DNA of 64,000 nt from Capsicum annuum. Taxonomy: Eukaryota; Streptophyta; Magnoliopsida; Solanales; Solanaceae. The stretch is taken from positions 90,612,360 through 90,676,359 of the forward strand of contig NC_061118.1 in NCBI RefSeq assembly GCF_002878395.1, given 5' to 3'. The translations under genes were made by a program, and so were the position numbers. Under the pieces are notes generated by a model that saw only the letters and a list, made by a program, of their open reading frames with translations, made no database searches and was not told the DNA's origin. The stretch's first letter is position 1; every line of letters begins with the position of its first letter. Positions 23,954 through 36,539 of this stretch are shown one piece after another.

Positions 23954-26700
23954 CTAGAGACCTTGCTCAACAAGATAGTCACCCAGCCTTTCAACAATCA
24001 TATTGCACTGCCCAGGAGTCATTGGCTCATCATATATTCCAATGATCAAAGCCTGGTTGGTCTTCTTAATGGTGATACCACCTGGACCCTGAAAATAACA
24101 AGCACATGACATTACAAAGAATCCATACTAAGCCACCACAACGAACATAAAATATAATGGAAAACAGAATATTATATTTGGAAAATAAAGAACACTAACA
24201 GAAGCCAAAGGACCTTCAAGCTCCTCACTCTCAAATGAACTCAGCAAGTATCCTTCAATTCATTACTGTGACCAAAAGATACTCGTAGTAAAATTAATTA
24301 TTTCCGCATTCAAGGGAAGTTCTTATGTAGCTTCTTTCTTCCCTTTTTTTTCCCAGATAAGGAAGTTCTTAGGTAGCTTGTCTCAGATTTAGAAAGGATA
24401 AAGTTTTGTTCAACTCCAACAGGTCAATCCAGTATCTCAAGGAGGCCCAAGTGAGTTAAAAGCACTGAACAAAAATTTGAAATTAGAAAAAAAAAAAAAA
24501 GATCATGTACCTTCTTCCCTCGGATCACCACTCCTGGCTCTCCTTGAATCACCATGTATTTTGTTCCCCCAAGATACAAACCAGTTGGAGCAAGTGTTCC
24601 AGGTTCCGCGAAGTCATTCATTATGCCGTTTATTTCTTCTGGCTTGAACTGCCATAGAACATTATATCCACGAGTTCAACCAAATAATTCAATATCTGAA
24701 CAAGAAAAATTGGCCTCTTTCATCCATCCCCTCTTTGCTTCCCAAGGGAATGGTGGTGGGCACAAAGGCAAAACCAGGATTTCAATTTTATCAGTTCTAG
24801 ATTAGAATGACGATAACTAGGTTATAAATTAAATATTTCTACATATTTAATGAATTTCTTAACAAAAATACATTGTTCGAAGAAAAAGTTACTGGGTTTG
24901 GCCAAACCCGTATCTGGGCTTCTACCCTTCCCTCGGGCGGCAGTTTAGTTAAATGAAGAGAAGAGATAACAACCACGAAAGGGAAGAGTGAAAAATACAG
25001 AAAAACACAATTTAAATTTTCTACATTAAAAAGCACACAATTTACCATTTTATAAGAGCCATATTTAAAAGATGCAGTTGTCACACTAGCATAAAACAAT
25101 TAGAGAACCAACAATCATCATGAAAACAAAGTTTCTTAATAATTTAGCTAAGCTGCTATAGCTGTAACCTGAAACTTCAGCACAACCTTGCCAGCCAAAA
25201 GAAAAGTGGAGGAGGGGGATCTCTTAAGGACTTGAGGTTTTCAAAAAAGAATGGCCCTCACAATTAAAGTTAAACCAGAAAGAAATAGTTCTTGAGTTCT
25301 AACTTTATATTATGTTCCCTTTGGGGCTTGCTACTCTCTTTCACATTGATCTTCTTCCTCTTCCTTGGGCCACGTACTCCCATCTTCTAGTTTAACCTTG
25401 ACAGACAAGTAAGGCTCTCACCCTTCTCTCTTATTTTTTGAGATGTTCTTCATGAGATCATACACACTGACTTCCCACACTAACTCAGAAAAATAACAAT
25501 GGAAAACCAAGCGAAAACAGGTTCAACACCTTGTTGGATTAGCACAGAATTATATATGGCTCTCAACATTAGGATCAACCAGAGTAAAGCTCATTGAAGC
25601 TTTACCAACTATAAAACTAGGGGAAATGAAACGCCTGAAGTTTTTTGTCTCATTCTAGGTAATTCCTCTCCAAATTATACAACGTTTTACATCTCAATCT
25701 TCACAAAGAGGGTCTCAATTCCCCTAAACTTCCTGATTTCCACCGATTATGGTGGTGTTCAGCACATAACGCCCACATCAACTATTTCACCGGAAACTTG
25801 TTATCCACCAACCACACATATATCAGGTAACTATGTCCACCAAAAATTAGGCTGAAATTTACTGATTTCCTTCTATAGGATTCTAGAAGAGCCAACTAAT
25901 CTAATATCAAATATTCTGTTTTTGACCTCAAAACATTTTAAGATTTTTCTTGCTTAGCACTTGTTCCTGGACATTGAAGTATTTGATTCTAAACAGTATT
26001 TTTACTTCCTTACTTGCTATTCAGTAACTTTTCTCTATATGGGTAGTACATCTTAATTCCAACCTCACCCAGTATCATTAATGAACAATATCAACATAGA
26101 TATTAAACAAGGCAACCCGTTAAATCAATTTTCGAGCAAATTACCATGAGGTACAAAAATATCAATTAGTTACTCTTCATCACAAATAAGTTGAGATCAA
26201 CTATATTAATCCTATGCATCCATTCAAGTCTTTTCAGATCCATTTCATTCCCCCACTAAATAATCATCTAAAGTACTTCCCCCTATCCATAATACTCATC
26301 TGTCTAAGCTACCAGCACCTCCCAAAAAAATTAATTAATAAATAAAGCACCAAAATCTTCTCCCATAGATATCCCAATTTTCTATTTTCATATTAAATCC
26401 ACCAAATATACAACAATTCAACAAAACACCCAAAATGTTACTTCATAATTCTGAACTAGTAATAAAGTAAAAAATCAAGAAAATTTTGAACTAGTTGAAT
26501 CTGCGAAAGAACAATAAAAAAAAAAAAAGCAACCCAAATGAAATCTATCAAAATTAGAAGTGGGTATAGAAAGAAACCTGGGGGAAATTAGCAGATTGAG
26601 CCCAAACAGTTCCATCTTGGCCAATAATAGCAGCAGAAGTGAGATGATTACCCTCAATCTCACACATCAAATGGTCATCAACATATGCTTGCCAAGACAT
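23954..26700 (-). CDS. Profilin, complete three-exon gene (131 aa)
   Basis: Profilin binds monomeric actin and proline-rich proteins such as formins in the cytoplasm and controls actin filament growth. Exon 1 (26700-26578) encodes 41 residues starting [20 protein letters not shown] and ending NFPQ. Exon 2 (24648-24511) encodes 46 residues ([20 protein letters not shown] to VVIRGKK). Exon 3 (24088-23954) encodes 44 residues ([20 protein letters not shown] to [10 protein letters not shown]) and the TAG stop. All junctions are GT-AG and in phase 0, and 131 aa is the standard plant length. The N-terminal MSWQ-Y motif and the C-terminal helix needed for polyproline binding are present. Intron 1 is 1929 bp and intron 2 is 422 bp. 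No stop or frameshift is seen, so it is likely functional. Plant profilins are also known pollen/food allergens. Which paralogue it is cannot be told here. Confidence 0.95.
24760..24945 (+). mobile_element. MITE-like dispersed repeat in profilin intron 1
   Basis: The block has an AACCAGGATTTCAATTTTAT start, an AATGAATTTCTTAACAAAAA centre, an ACTGGGTTTGGCCAAACCCG segment and a CCTCGGGCGG end. I recognise this arrangement as a common non-autonomous repeat of nightshade genomes. The exact family and boundaries are uncertain. It lies in the intron between exons 1 and 2 on the strand opposite to the gene. Confidence 0.5.
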
Positions 26701-27000
26701 CTTCAACGTTTCTCTCAATTCAGATCTAAAATGCTTCCGTGACAGTTGTTGTGCTTGACGGAAAAATAATACTAGTAAAGAGTTGATAAATGTGATAATG
26801 TTTTTTTTTTTTTCTACGAGTTGCGTTGATGTTAAGCTGATCAATTATTTCTTCTTTAATCTAAATGGTCAATATTTTTTCTTTTTTCCCTTTTTGTGTA
26901 GAATAATTACAAGTTTCGGACAATTATAAAAATCTCCTTTTGACTTGAAGTTTGACACTTTTATTAACAAATCATATTATTATCCTTGTCTTAATTTTGT
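26701..27000 (-). promoter_or_regulatory. Profilin 5' UTR and promoter region
   Basis: Directly upstream of the start codon the minus strand reads GAATTGAGAGAAACGTTGAAG, a plausible leader. An A12-type run follows at about 26805-26815. There is no textbook TATA box; TTTATAATTG near 26925 is one candidate. Broad TATA-poor promoters are common for such genes. Confidence 0.35.
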
Positions 27001-28849
27001 CCTTAAATTACTTAATCTTTAGTTTTACTGCAGTAGTTTATACTTTTATACAAAGTTCAAACATATCTGATTAGATATGAAATTTAAAATATAAGAAATG
27101 TTATAAGTTACGTTAATATGAATGAACACTACTCTTTTTGCTGATAAGGCTATTATTTAAGATGTTTGAGCATGTTAGGTTTTATTGATTTACTTAAATG
27201 CTGCACAACTCATGAGCTCAAGAAAAATAAATTTTATCGGGGGAGAAGTTTAGTGTTAAAAGTTTAAATTTGATCATTATAAGTTATTAACAATTGAAAA
27301 AAACTTAATTTTTATCGACTGTTAGAAATTTTGACGTTAAAAGTTAAAAGAACATTTAGCAACAATATAAATTTCAATCATTATATATCCTTTTTAGTGA
27401 TAAAATTTTCTCTTCGTCCATGTATCATCTGATAGGAAAAATCTTTACCAACAACTAATCGATCAATATATGTATGATTAACAATCAAAATTTAATGGTC
27501 AAATTTTTCTTCACTAATGCTCATTTAAATATTTGATAAACCAATTATAAAAAAAAAATTCAAATATCGCATTTCTTTTCACTATTAACCAAAACTATAT
27601 ACCACTGAATAGTAGTAACTATTATTTCACACACATTAACACATGTAAAAATTGTTAGAATTTGTCTTGAATTTCTTACTTTACTTGAATTCTACCATAA
27701 TTATGTTTTACTTCGAAAAAGTTTTTTTTGTTGGAAAAAGGTTAGGATCTCTTTTTTTGTTGGAAAAAGGTTAGGATTTCTATTAGGTCTCTTCTCAAGC
27801 CACAATACAATAATATTTACAATGTAGTCATTAAAGATTCTTATTTACGAAAAGATTTGTCTCAGTAAATTTTAAGCTTTTTGATTTAGTTTTTACCAAA
27901 TTATATCTCTAATATTATGTTTAGTATATTTTTCTTTGTCATCTAAATTATCATCTCCATGATTTACAACTTTAAGCGTCCGCATGATGCTATCTCGATT
28001 TCGAACCCAACAAAAATATACTAAATAGTTAATATTCTTATAAAATTTCATTGTTGATAAAAAAATCAAGAAAGATATAACACTCAAGTCGTACGACATC
28101 ATCTTTATCAACTCCTAAATGAGAAAAAATACAGCATATATACATAACATTCTTTGTATTATTGTAAAATATATTAATTATATGTATGTCCATTTTGTAT
28201 TTCTTGGAGTACAAGAACTAGTTGCAAGAAATATATGGATGACCGTGTAATTTATGCATGATAGCAAACTTACTTGCTAATTTACTTTTCCAACTTAGTA
28301 ACTAGTGAACTTATGTACTAACTTATTTTTTCAACTTGGTGACTAAGGTTGCATTTGTTTTTATTAAGATTCAGGCGTCTAAATTTGAATGCATATCTGA
28401 ATGATTAGGATGTTGTCTTCAGATTTGAAAACTGAATGGTTAAAACTATTTGTTTTTCAATATCTGAATATGCAAATTTTATTTATTTGCATATATAATA
28501 AAAAGTATAATTCAAATAAAATACAACTATATATTAGAAAAATATTTAATTTAATACAATAAAATTATTATTTGATTGAAAAAAATATTTATATTTGTTA
28601 GTGATAATGGAGATGGTTTGTAATTGTGGTGGTGGTAGTAATGATTGATTTTAGTGATTAGTAATGTTGGTGGTGATAGTTGTAATGGTAGAGATGTTTA
28701 GTATTGTAGTGACTGTTATGATGGTGGCGATTGGTAGTGGTGGTAGTAGCGATGTGAAGTTGGTTGATGTTTGCGTAGGAGGAGGTATAAATCCTCCATG
28801 GGATGTTTTGATTAGTTCTAGGTTAGGACTTAGGGCACAAATTTGTTGA
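27001..28849. other. AT-rich intergenic region, no gene seen
   Basis: Only minor structure is visible: a 32-bp tandem duplication near 27725-27780 (TTGTTGGAAAAAGGTTAGGA twice), a block near 28345-28420 that resembles the end of a hAT-type MITE (TTGTTTTTATTAAGATTCAG), and GTGGTGGTAGT-rich low-complexity DNA at 28610-28760. Confidence 0.4.
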
Positions 28850-29400
28850 GAAAGTCAATGGATCAAGAGAGGTTATTTCAGTATAGGATTGTGGCTGTAT
28901 AGAGTAGGTTGAAGAGTTATGCCAATGGACGAGTTCCTGATGTAGAATTCATGCTTGGTGAGCGTTTTTTATTAAAGGTATCATCTATGATGGGTGTAAT
29001 GAGAATTGAAAGAAAAGAAGCTTAGTTTGAGATTTACTATGCCTTTTGCGAGTCTTGAGAAGTTTGGAGATGTGGTGTATAGGCTAGCTTTGCCTCCAGA
29101 CCTGTGAGCTGTTTATCCGGTATTTTATGTCTTGATGCTGAAGCAATACCATATCGATGATTATCATATGATTTTATGGGATTCTATCGCATTATATCAT
29201 GATTTGTCCTTTGAGAAGGAGCCTTTTGCTATTTTCGATAGACTAGAAAGTTAAGGTCCAAGCATATTGATACTGTAAAAGTTTGGTGTAGATATTGCTT
29301 GATTGAGGAGGCTACATGGGAGGTTGATTTCAATATACGGAGTATAATTCCCCAAATTTTATCGATTCAGGTACACTTTTGGTTTTCTTAAGGACAAACA
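28850..29400 (+). pseudogene. Integrase C-terminus and chromodomain-like tail, relic
   Basis: Conceptual pieces in shifting frames are RLKSYANGRVPDVEFMLGER, FLLKVSSMMGVMRI, GDVVYRLALPPDL and VYPVFYVLMLKQY, then LIEEATWEVDFNIRSI at the end. These match the family phrases for the integrase C-terminal fold and the EEATWE chromodomain motif. Several stops and frameshifts make it non-functional. Confidence 0.75.
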
Positions 29401-29420
29401 CGTGTTTTAGTGGTGGATAA

Positions 29421-31974
29421 TGTAACAATCTTTGTTTTGATTTTTAGCTTTTATGTGTTTTGATCATTTTTTTCTTTCCTATAGTTTTTATATATCATTT
29501 ATGAGTTGTAGGGATAGTTAGTATGATCCCTAAAGTGCTTGGGAGTGATTTGAGTGAGTTTGAGATTTTGAGTGGCCTTTGAAAGCAATTAGTTTGACTT
29601 TGATCAATATTTTCTGACAAAAGAGTCGGATAGTAACTATGTAAGTTTCACTAGATCTAAAATGTCAATTTTAGTTTAGTAGCATGGTTGTTGGGGCTTT
29701 GAGTTTTTATTTTGAGTTTTAAGCCTTTAGTCGAGAAACTAGCAAAAATAGCTTAAAGAGGATCTTAGGGGTTAACTTATTGATAACGATCTCTTTTGAT
29801 AAATCTAATGGTTGAATTGAGTTTGGGACATCAATATTAGCCGAGTAGCATTATTAATTTATTTTTGTGGGGTCCTGAATCAATTTCGAGGGTCCATTAA
29901 GAGGATTTTAGATCATTTCCTTCAACTGGGTTGCTATTATCTTGTGTATACAAGATCTTTCTTCGTGTTCATGAGGTTCTTTTTGCATTTAAGGAGAATG
30001 ATTTCCCTATTCATTGCAAATGCGAACTGGTGGCCACGTTCACAATGAGATACTGCCTGGTTCAAGTTGGGTTTGACCATCACGATTGTGAGGCCCACCC
30101 TTCACAATTGCAATGGCTTATTTTATGTTGTCCAACACTAACCCTTGTGATTACGAGGTGGGGCTGCAATTGTGAGGTACTTTTCACCTAGACAATATAA
30201 TTTTCTTATTTCTCAATTTTCACCATTTTGGACTTTGGGACCTCAGGATTGGCAATTTTAAAGAAGGTTTTCATCAAAAGTGTTTTGGTAAGCTTCTAAA
30301 CATAATTTCGTCATTATTCATTGACTAGATTTCAAAAACATCTTCAAACTTTGATTTTAAACTTGGATTTTGGGGTTTTTACCTGATAAAATGAGAATGT
30401 TTTTTTCTTCGACTTCAATCTCAATTTTTTTAATGGGCTTTCATATTTAGAATCCTTGAAGCATGCAAAATATGATTCTTCAATAAAATTCTGATTTTAC
30501 TTTTCTTCCTTTGGGGTTGATTTTTGAACTATATTTGGACCTTCAACAAATAACTAATATGGGTATCGTTAGACTTTTTTTTAATGTGTGAGTTACGTTT
30601 CTGATAGATTGGGTTGATTTTGAGACCGAACGAAAAAGAAATTTCCTTATTAAAGGGTTTAGACTCTTGTTTTGACTTTTTGAGGTAGGTTACGACTTAA
30701 CTTTCTTCAAATTGGGTTGGATAATTAACTATTCATGTATATTATGTTATAGATTGGGGAGTGTATCATGAAATTCATATTTTGAGGTTATATCTTTATC
30801 GTTGCCTATGTGGTGGCTTATGTGAGTATAATTATTGACTTGAGAGATTGTTATTATTGTGATACCCGTGCGGGAGCTGGTATTGATCTTGATTGAGTAT
30901 TATTTGTCTTTGTTATTATTGTGATGCCCGAAGGGATTGAATTGATATATGATGTCTCATATGACTTGTTATTGTTGTGGTGTCATGCTATGGCTTATAT
31001 CATAATTTATTAAGATTTGAGCTCATTTAATACCATTATTGAGTTCATTCATTATATGATATTATATTAGTTCTGAGCATGCTTACTTATTTCATTCATC
31101 CATATACATAGAATTGGTTCCACTGCGAAATACTAATTTTAAAAGAAAATGTACATTATACTAAATGCCTCGACCGAGGGATATGCCAAAAAGGTTGATT
31201 AAGATATGAGATTATGATTGTATATAGATGCTTATGTTCAGAAAGTGTATATAAGGTGATATTGAGACTTTCCAACCTTATCATACCATTGCCTTTTTAT
31301 CTTATGTGTTTTTTATCTGGTAACTTATTATTCCTTTATATATTCATGTGTAGTTATTCTTTTTCTGTTATTATACTTGTAGAATTGTAAGGAGATATGG
31401 CTTGAGCCATTATTAGAAACTTTTATGTATGCAGATGGATGTGTGCTCATAGTTTCCTTTACCTGTTTAGTTTTCTACTTTGCTCAATTGAACTATAATG
31501 CCTACTAACTACAAGTGTTCAGTACTCACTCCTAATTTCTGCACTCTTTGGGTACAGATCCCAGTTCAAGCACGACCCATAGATCTTGAAATCATGCTAT
31601 GTTGAGGAAATTTTGGAGTAATAGTGAGCTCCGATCTTGATTCTGAAATTTTGGAGTAATAGTGAGCTCCGATCTTGATTCTAGACTTCATCTTCTCTAT
31701 CATGTATTTACTTTATTATTCAAAGATTAAGTTGTATATATTCGTCCTATTTATCAGTATTAGTTACTCATGATGCTGGATTGTGGGCTTGGAGTTGTAT
31801 TTATTTCAGTTTTGGATTTGTTATGTATATATATGGCCTAATTTTATTATAAAGTCTCATATATTGGGTTTCTCTTATTTGTTTTCCACATCTTTATCTC
31901 TTTTGTGTTGGGCTTCCCTACCAAGGGTTACGAAGGGGTAGATGCCATTATGACCTCGACTTTTGGATCACAAC
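29421..31974 (+). repeat. Chromovirus LTR (about 2.55 kb)
   Basis: It starts TGTAACAATCTTTG directly after the GTGGTGGATAA purine tract (29409-29420). The right end, ATCACAACA near 31974, follows the usual GATGCCATTATGACC-type LTR tail; the exact last base is uncertain. No partner LTR is in the window. Confidence 0.65.
31607..31682 (+). repeat. Perfect 38-bp tandem duplication in LTR
   Basis: GAAATTTTGGAGTAATAGTG and the rest of the unit (through GATCTTGATTCT) occur at 31607-31644 and again at 31645-31682 without a mismatch. Because the surrounding LTR is old, the duplication itself looks recent. Confidence 0.9.
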
Positions 31975-32059
31975 ATCAATAGGATGAGGTTGTTAGTTAA
32001 AAAATAACAACAAGACTAGTTTGCACTGTGTCAATCCCACTCGCTACAAATTTCACCTC

Positions 32060-33683
32060 CAGTATCCACAGACTTGAGCCAAGAGGTAGATTTGAATTGA
32101 AGTATAATATAGTGTAATTATTGCACACCACCAGGTAATTTATAGGCTTGTCACATGAGGATCCAAAGTAGCATCTACAAATTTCTTAGAGGTTAGTGAC
32201 ATATTTATTCCCACTAGAGTCTCTGTAGACTATGTGAGGCTTACACTTTTCCCATTCTCACTATAGGGAGAAGCTAAGAAATGGTTGAAGTCAGAACCTT
32301 CAAATTCAATCATTACTTGGGACGACCTTGCTAGCAAGTTCCTGATTCAATTCTTTCTATCTGGAAAAACTGCAAGGTTAGAAGTGAATTTTGAGTTTTA
32401 AACAGAGGCCAAATGAAAATTTGTATCATGAATAAAAGAGATTTAAATCTCTTCTCAGAGATTGACCACGCTACCAATAGATGAATAAGGTATTAGCACA
32501 TACTTTTGTTGAAAGTCTTGACACACAAAAAATAATTCAACTGCAGATGTTCAAGGTTTGGAGAAAACCTATAAAGAGCTATATACTCCCCTGAATCATG
32601 TTGCATAAAGTAATCCTTATTGGTATAGTGATGAAACTAGGGGTTTGGTAAAAACCATGTAGGTACTTTGTAAATAGATAGTATCACAACATCCATTGCA
32701 CAGTTGTCTTCTATCCATAACCTAATGATGACCCAATTTAGCATGTTGAGTGTGGCTCAACCTCAGTCCTAGTAAATACCATTCAACATGTGCTGACTTG
32801 GTGTGAAATTTGTGGATGTAGTGGTCATTCTATAGACTTATTTGGAGAAAATCCAAAATTGGTGAACTTTGTAGGTAATGTATAGAGAAAAAATAAAAAT
32901 TATGGGAGTTCCAACAATCGTAACTGGAAGAATCAGTTCAACTACTCATAGTGTGACAACTAGTTCCAAACTTAGTAGTTTCAGCAGCAATAATAGAGAA
33001 ATCTAGCCAATGCTTAGTCTAGCAATATGAAGGAGATGCTAAAGAAAGTATTTCCTAACCAAGAGTATTTGACAGCTGATCAAGCATAAATGGCTATAGA
33101 GACAAAGAAAAAGCAACTTTCCCAAAAGAATTTAGAGAATAAATGGGTTAGTTAGCTAAAGCCCAGAATAAAAGACCTCAAGGGGGTTTGCCTAGTGACA
33201 CAAATCCTAATCCTATACAGGTAACGACAATCACCTTGAGGAGTGGAAAATAATTGGATGAAGTACCTTACAATTAGGAAAACCATGAGGTATATGATGA
33301 GTTGAAAAAAAGAGAAATACCACCACTATTCCCTCAGAGGCTCCAAAAAAACAAAGAGGATGCATGCTTCAAGAAGTTCTTTGACAGTTTCAAAGAACTA
33401 CATATAAATTTTTCTTTACTTTATGTTTTGTAGGGAATGCATAAATATGCTAAATATCTTAAGGATATGGTGATAAACAAGAAACGACTTGTAGTGGAGA
33501 CTATGATACTCAATAAGGAGTGCAGTTCGAGGGTAATGAGCAAACTTCCTAAGAAGCTCAAGGACCTAAAGAGTTTCACCCTCCCCATTCAAATTGTTGA
33601 AAGTGATTTGGTGCTGGACTTGTGTGACTTGGGGATAAGTATAAATTTGATGCCCTTATCTGGGCTTAATACTCTTTTCTTGG
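32060..33683 (+). pseudogene. Athila-type gag and protease relic
   Basis: Gag pieces in changing frames are EAKKWLKSEPSNSIITWDDL, FLSGKTARLEVNF and LAHTFVESLD, matching the capsid region of Athila elements. From about 33300, PPLFPQRLQK, ACFKKFFDSFKELHINFSLL, and MHKYAKYLKDMVINKKRL lead into the protease region (33437-33683), with CSSRVMSKLPKKLKDLKSFT and the active-site phrase CDLGISINLMPL. Many stops break gag. The protease is cut off at 33683 by the LTR of the next element, so RT and integrase are absent here. Confidence 0.75.
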
Positions 33684-36539
33684 TGTCATGATCCGATTTC
33701 TCGAGTGATGATGGCACCTACTTTATCCCACCAGTAGGTATCGTAGCCCAAAACTATAAGTAATAGGTTAGTTTGTTGAAAATGACATAAATGCTAGAAT
33801 TATGCAAGTAACTAAATTACAAGACATTAATCATAAAGACAATAGAATAAATAAAGAGGAATAAGAGAAAACTAACATTATTCCACAACCTAGTAAAGTC
33901 GACAAAATAGCCTTTAAATCCAAAAGAATACTATTAATATCAAGTCACATACAACAGTCTAAAAAATAGAAAGACTATAAAAAAATAGAAGATGGAGTGA
34001 AGGTCAACTTTGCTCCAAGAGCTTACCCTGTCTCCAAACTCTGACCAACACAATCACAACGTCAACGATGGCAGCTAGTACACGAATCTGCCTTAAAAGG
34101 GTACATATGTGTAGTATGAGTACCAAAGCCACGAGTAATCAGTAGGCATCATTGATCGATTAAGATAAATCATACGCTGGCCCAACTTAAATGTGATATG
34201 ATAGCTTCTTTATGATCTAACATTCTTGCCAATGCATTATCTTTATTTTTCTCCGAATTGTAATCTCTAATGAAAAATATAGTTCCATGAGCGAAAGCTT
34301 CTGTCATGATGAATCCTGCAATATATTGGTGGTGGGTATATAATGAAGTTTAAGTAGTGAAGTCCCATGCTATGAATGCATAAGAAGGTAAAGAGTACAT
34401 GTATAAGTATGATAAAATGTGAGATAAATAAGTTAAGTCAAGGAAGAAGGAAAACCTATAATAATGCCCCAAATACTGAAAGTAAATAATCGGAATAACG
34501 ATATTAATGAAAATCATAACTATCTCTACATAACTAGCCCCCATAAGCCAGAAGGTGTAAATAAAGTAAGTAACCCAACGCCCCCAAAAGCCTGGAGGGT
34601 GCAATTAAGGAGAAGCAATACTTATAATTATTCTAAATAACCATATCTCAAAATCATAACCGTGGCTCCTTCCATACTGTAAATACTGAACTCAAACTGG
34701 TCCCATAACCATCACAAATAACCTCTCAAAGTTGGACTTGAATCGAAACTAGTATCTCATATGTCAGACTTGAACCAAAACTAATATCATGAATATCGGG
34801 ATTGAACCAGAACTAATATCATCAATAATGATGAAATTAAATCGGTCTTTGTATCATAATCATAGAACTCGAATGATAACTCATATCATCAATAATGCTG
34901 GAATCGAACTGGTCTTATAAACCCCTAAGAATCAATATATAATGAATAATCATATCTATAAAATCTCACTAGACACAAGAAAGTAATAAAGATAATGTAA
35001 CATGTTTATAGAGTCAATAAGAAGCTAATAGTAATCTTGGCCTAAGGTGGACCGAAGGGCCTAATTATAATTCTCGAAAATCCATTCTAAGGCAAATTCT
35101 ATCCAAACTAGACTAGGGTGTCAAAGCTCACTTACAAGATACTAAATAAGTCTTATTAGGTCCTAAGATAACAATTCTACATAAAGAATGAGTAGCTAAG
35201 TCAATTACGCCAAATTACAACTTCTAAATTGGCTAAATCATCCAACTCACGCTAAACGTAACTCCAAGTCCTAATTCCAAACCCAAAAGTAGCATATTGT
35301 CATATCGATACTATAATTAAGCTTAATATACGAGAAAATTAAGCCTAATCTACTTAGACACCAAAGAAAGCATGGTGAAGTCTGCTAAATTGATGATTTC
35401 CTTTTCCAAGAAGTTTCCACACGATGTCACGCTATCAAAATGGTAATCTACTCTTAATAAGAGAACAAAAATACCTATATTGACTTTTTATGCTTTGGGT
35501 TTAAAATCAACTTAAAATCTCATATGGGGTCTGCTTGTAGAATCATACTTCTGAAACTGTGAACATATCTATCTTGCTCAAGGATCATTTACCCTCAAGA
35601 TTTGGTAAATTTTGAGCTCAAATAATACCAAAATCTACTGAGCAAGAATCTAGGGATTTTTGAACTAAATCAAAGAATTAACCCAATAATTTGATGGAAT
35701 ACCAAGATTTTGACGAGGAAATGATTAATTTTAGCTCACAAAGTCTCCTATTGAACACTCTCAAAATTTTCCACACTCTCTAGGGCTTATAGTCCTTGAT
35801 ACTTGCAAAAAATTGGGAGAAAATTGAGTAAGAGGCAATTTAATGACTTCCCAGGAGCCGCTTAAGCGGTCACCGCTATAGCGGTCTTGTACAACTAAAG
35901 CAGTATCTACATAACCTGGACCTCTGCTAATGCAGACAAGTTGCCGCTTAAGGGGGATATCCTTCTCTTTAGTAACCCAGTCGGGCAAGCCATGGTGGCT
36001 TAAGTAAACAATTAAAGTTTTGCTTTAGTAGATACACCAACTGAAACTTGGAAAAATTTCAAGTGTCCATCGACACCCCGAAATTCATCAGAATCCTATG
36101 AACATAAACGAAATGTGATACCTTATCAAATTCATCATTTAGACTTAATTGCACAATCAAAATCTCCACTCTAGGTTATTCGATAAAAAATAGGCCCCTC
36201 ACCCATGGGCCATTTTTATCAATTTATGACCAATAGCCCAAATTGTGTTCGGAAGCCCTAGGAGCCAAATGAAAGGTTCTCTAGCCTAAATTCGATGTGT
36301 CAGAGCTGATGGAATTTTCAAAATTGGTACACGAGGTCGTTAAGTTGAATTTTACGCTTGATAAATAATTTTTATCAGTGAAAACTTCAAAATAAAGAAT
36401 TGTCTCTAAAAATCAAAAGAACTGCCCGATAGATAAATTGTCAGCTCCATCAAGCCATAAATAACTTGGGGAAGCTATAGGAAAACCAAAATAACAAAAA
36501 TGCATGGAAACATAGAAAATGATGTGGAGGGTTATTACA
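33684..36539 (-). repeat. 3' LTR of split chromovirus (2856 bp)
   Basis: On the minus strand it starts TGTAATAACCCTCCACATC at 36539 and ends ATCGGATCATGACA at 33684, a normal TG...CA LTR. The segment 34460-34530 matches 38740-38802 joined to 56484 onward, which proves the relation to the split 5' LTR. It has about 210 bp (near 34185-34400) that the other copy lacks. Confidence 0.85.

Larger units (their letters stand above)
28850..31974 (+). mobile_element. 3' end of a chromovirus: integrase tail plus LTR
   Basis: The fragment holds the C-terminal part of integrase and the 3' LTR. Everything upstream, including gag and RT, is missing. It is followed at once by an unrelated Athila-type gag, so it is a truncated relic. 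Confidence 0.75.

Noticed and set aside
28664..28849. Val/Gly-rich 61-codon frame
   Set aside because: Low-complexity GTG/GTA DNA with no family match, cut by the relic at 28850.
34350..34604. Minus-strand 84-codon frame with membrane-like segments
   Set aside because: It lies inside the chromovirus 3' LTR and is partly in the 210-bp segment missing from the other LTR. AT-rich DNA often gives such frames.
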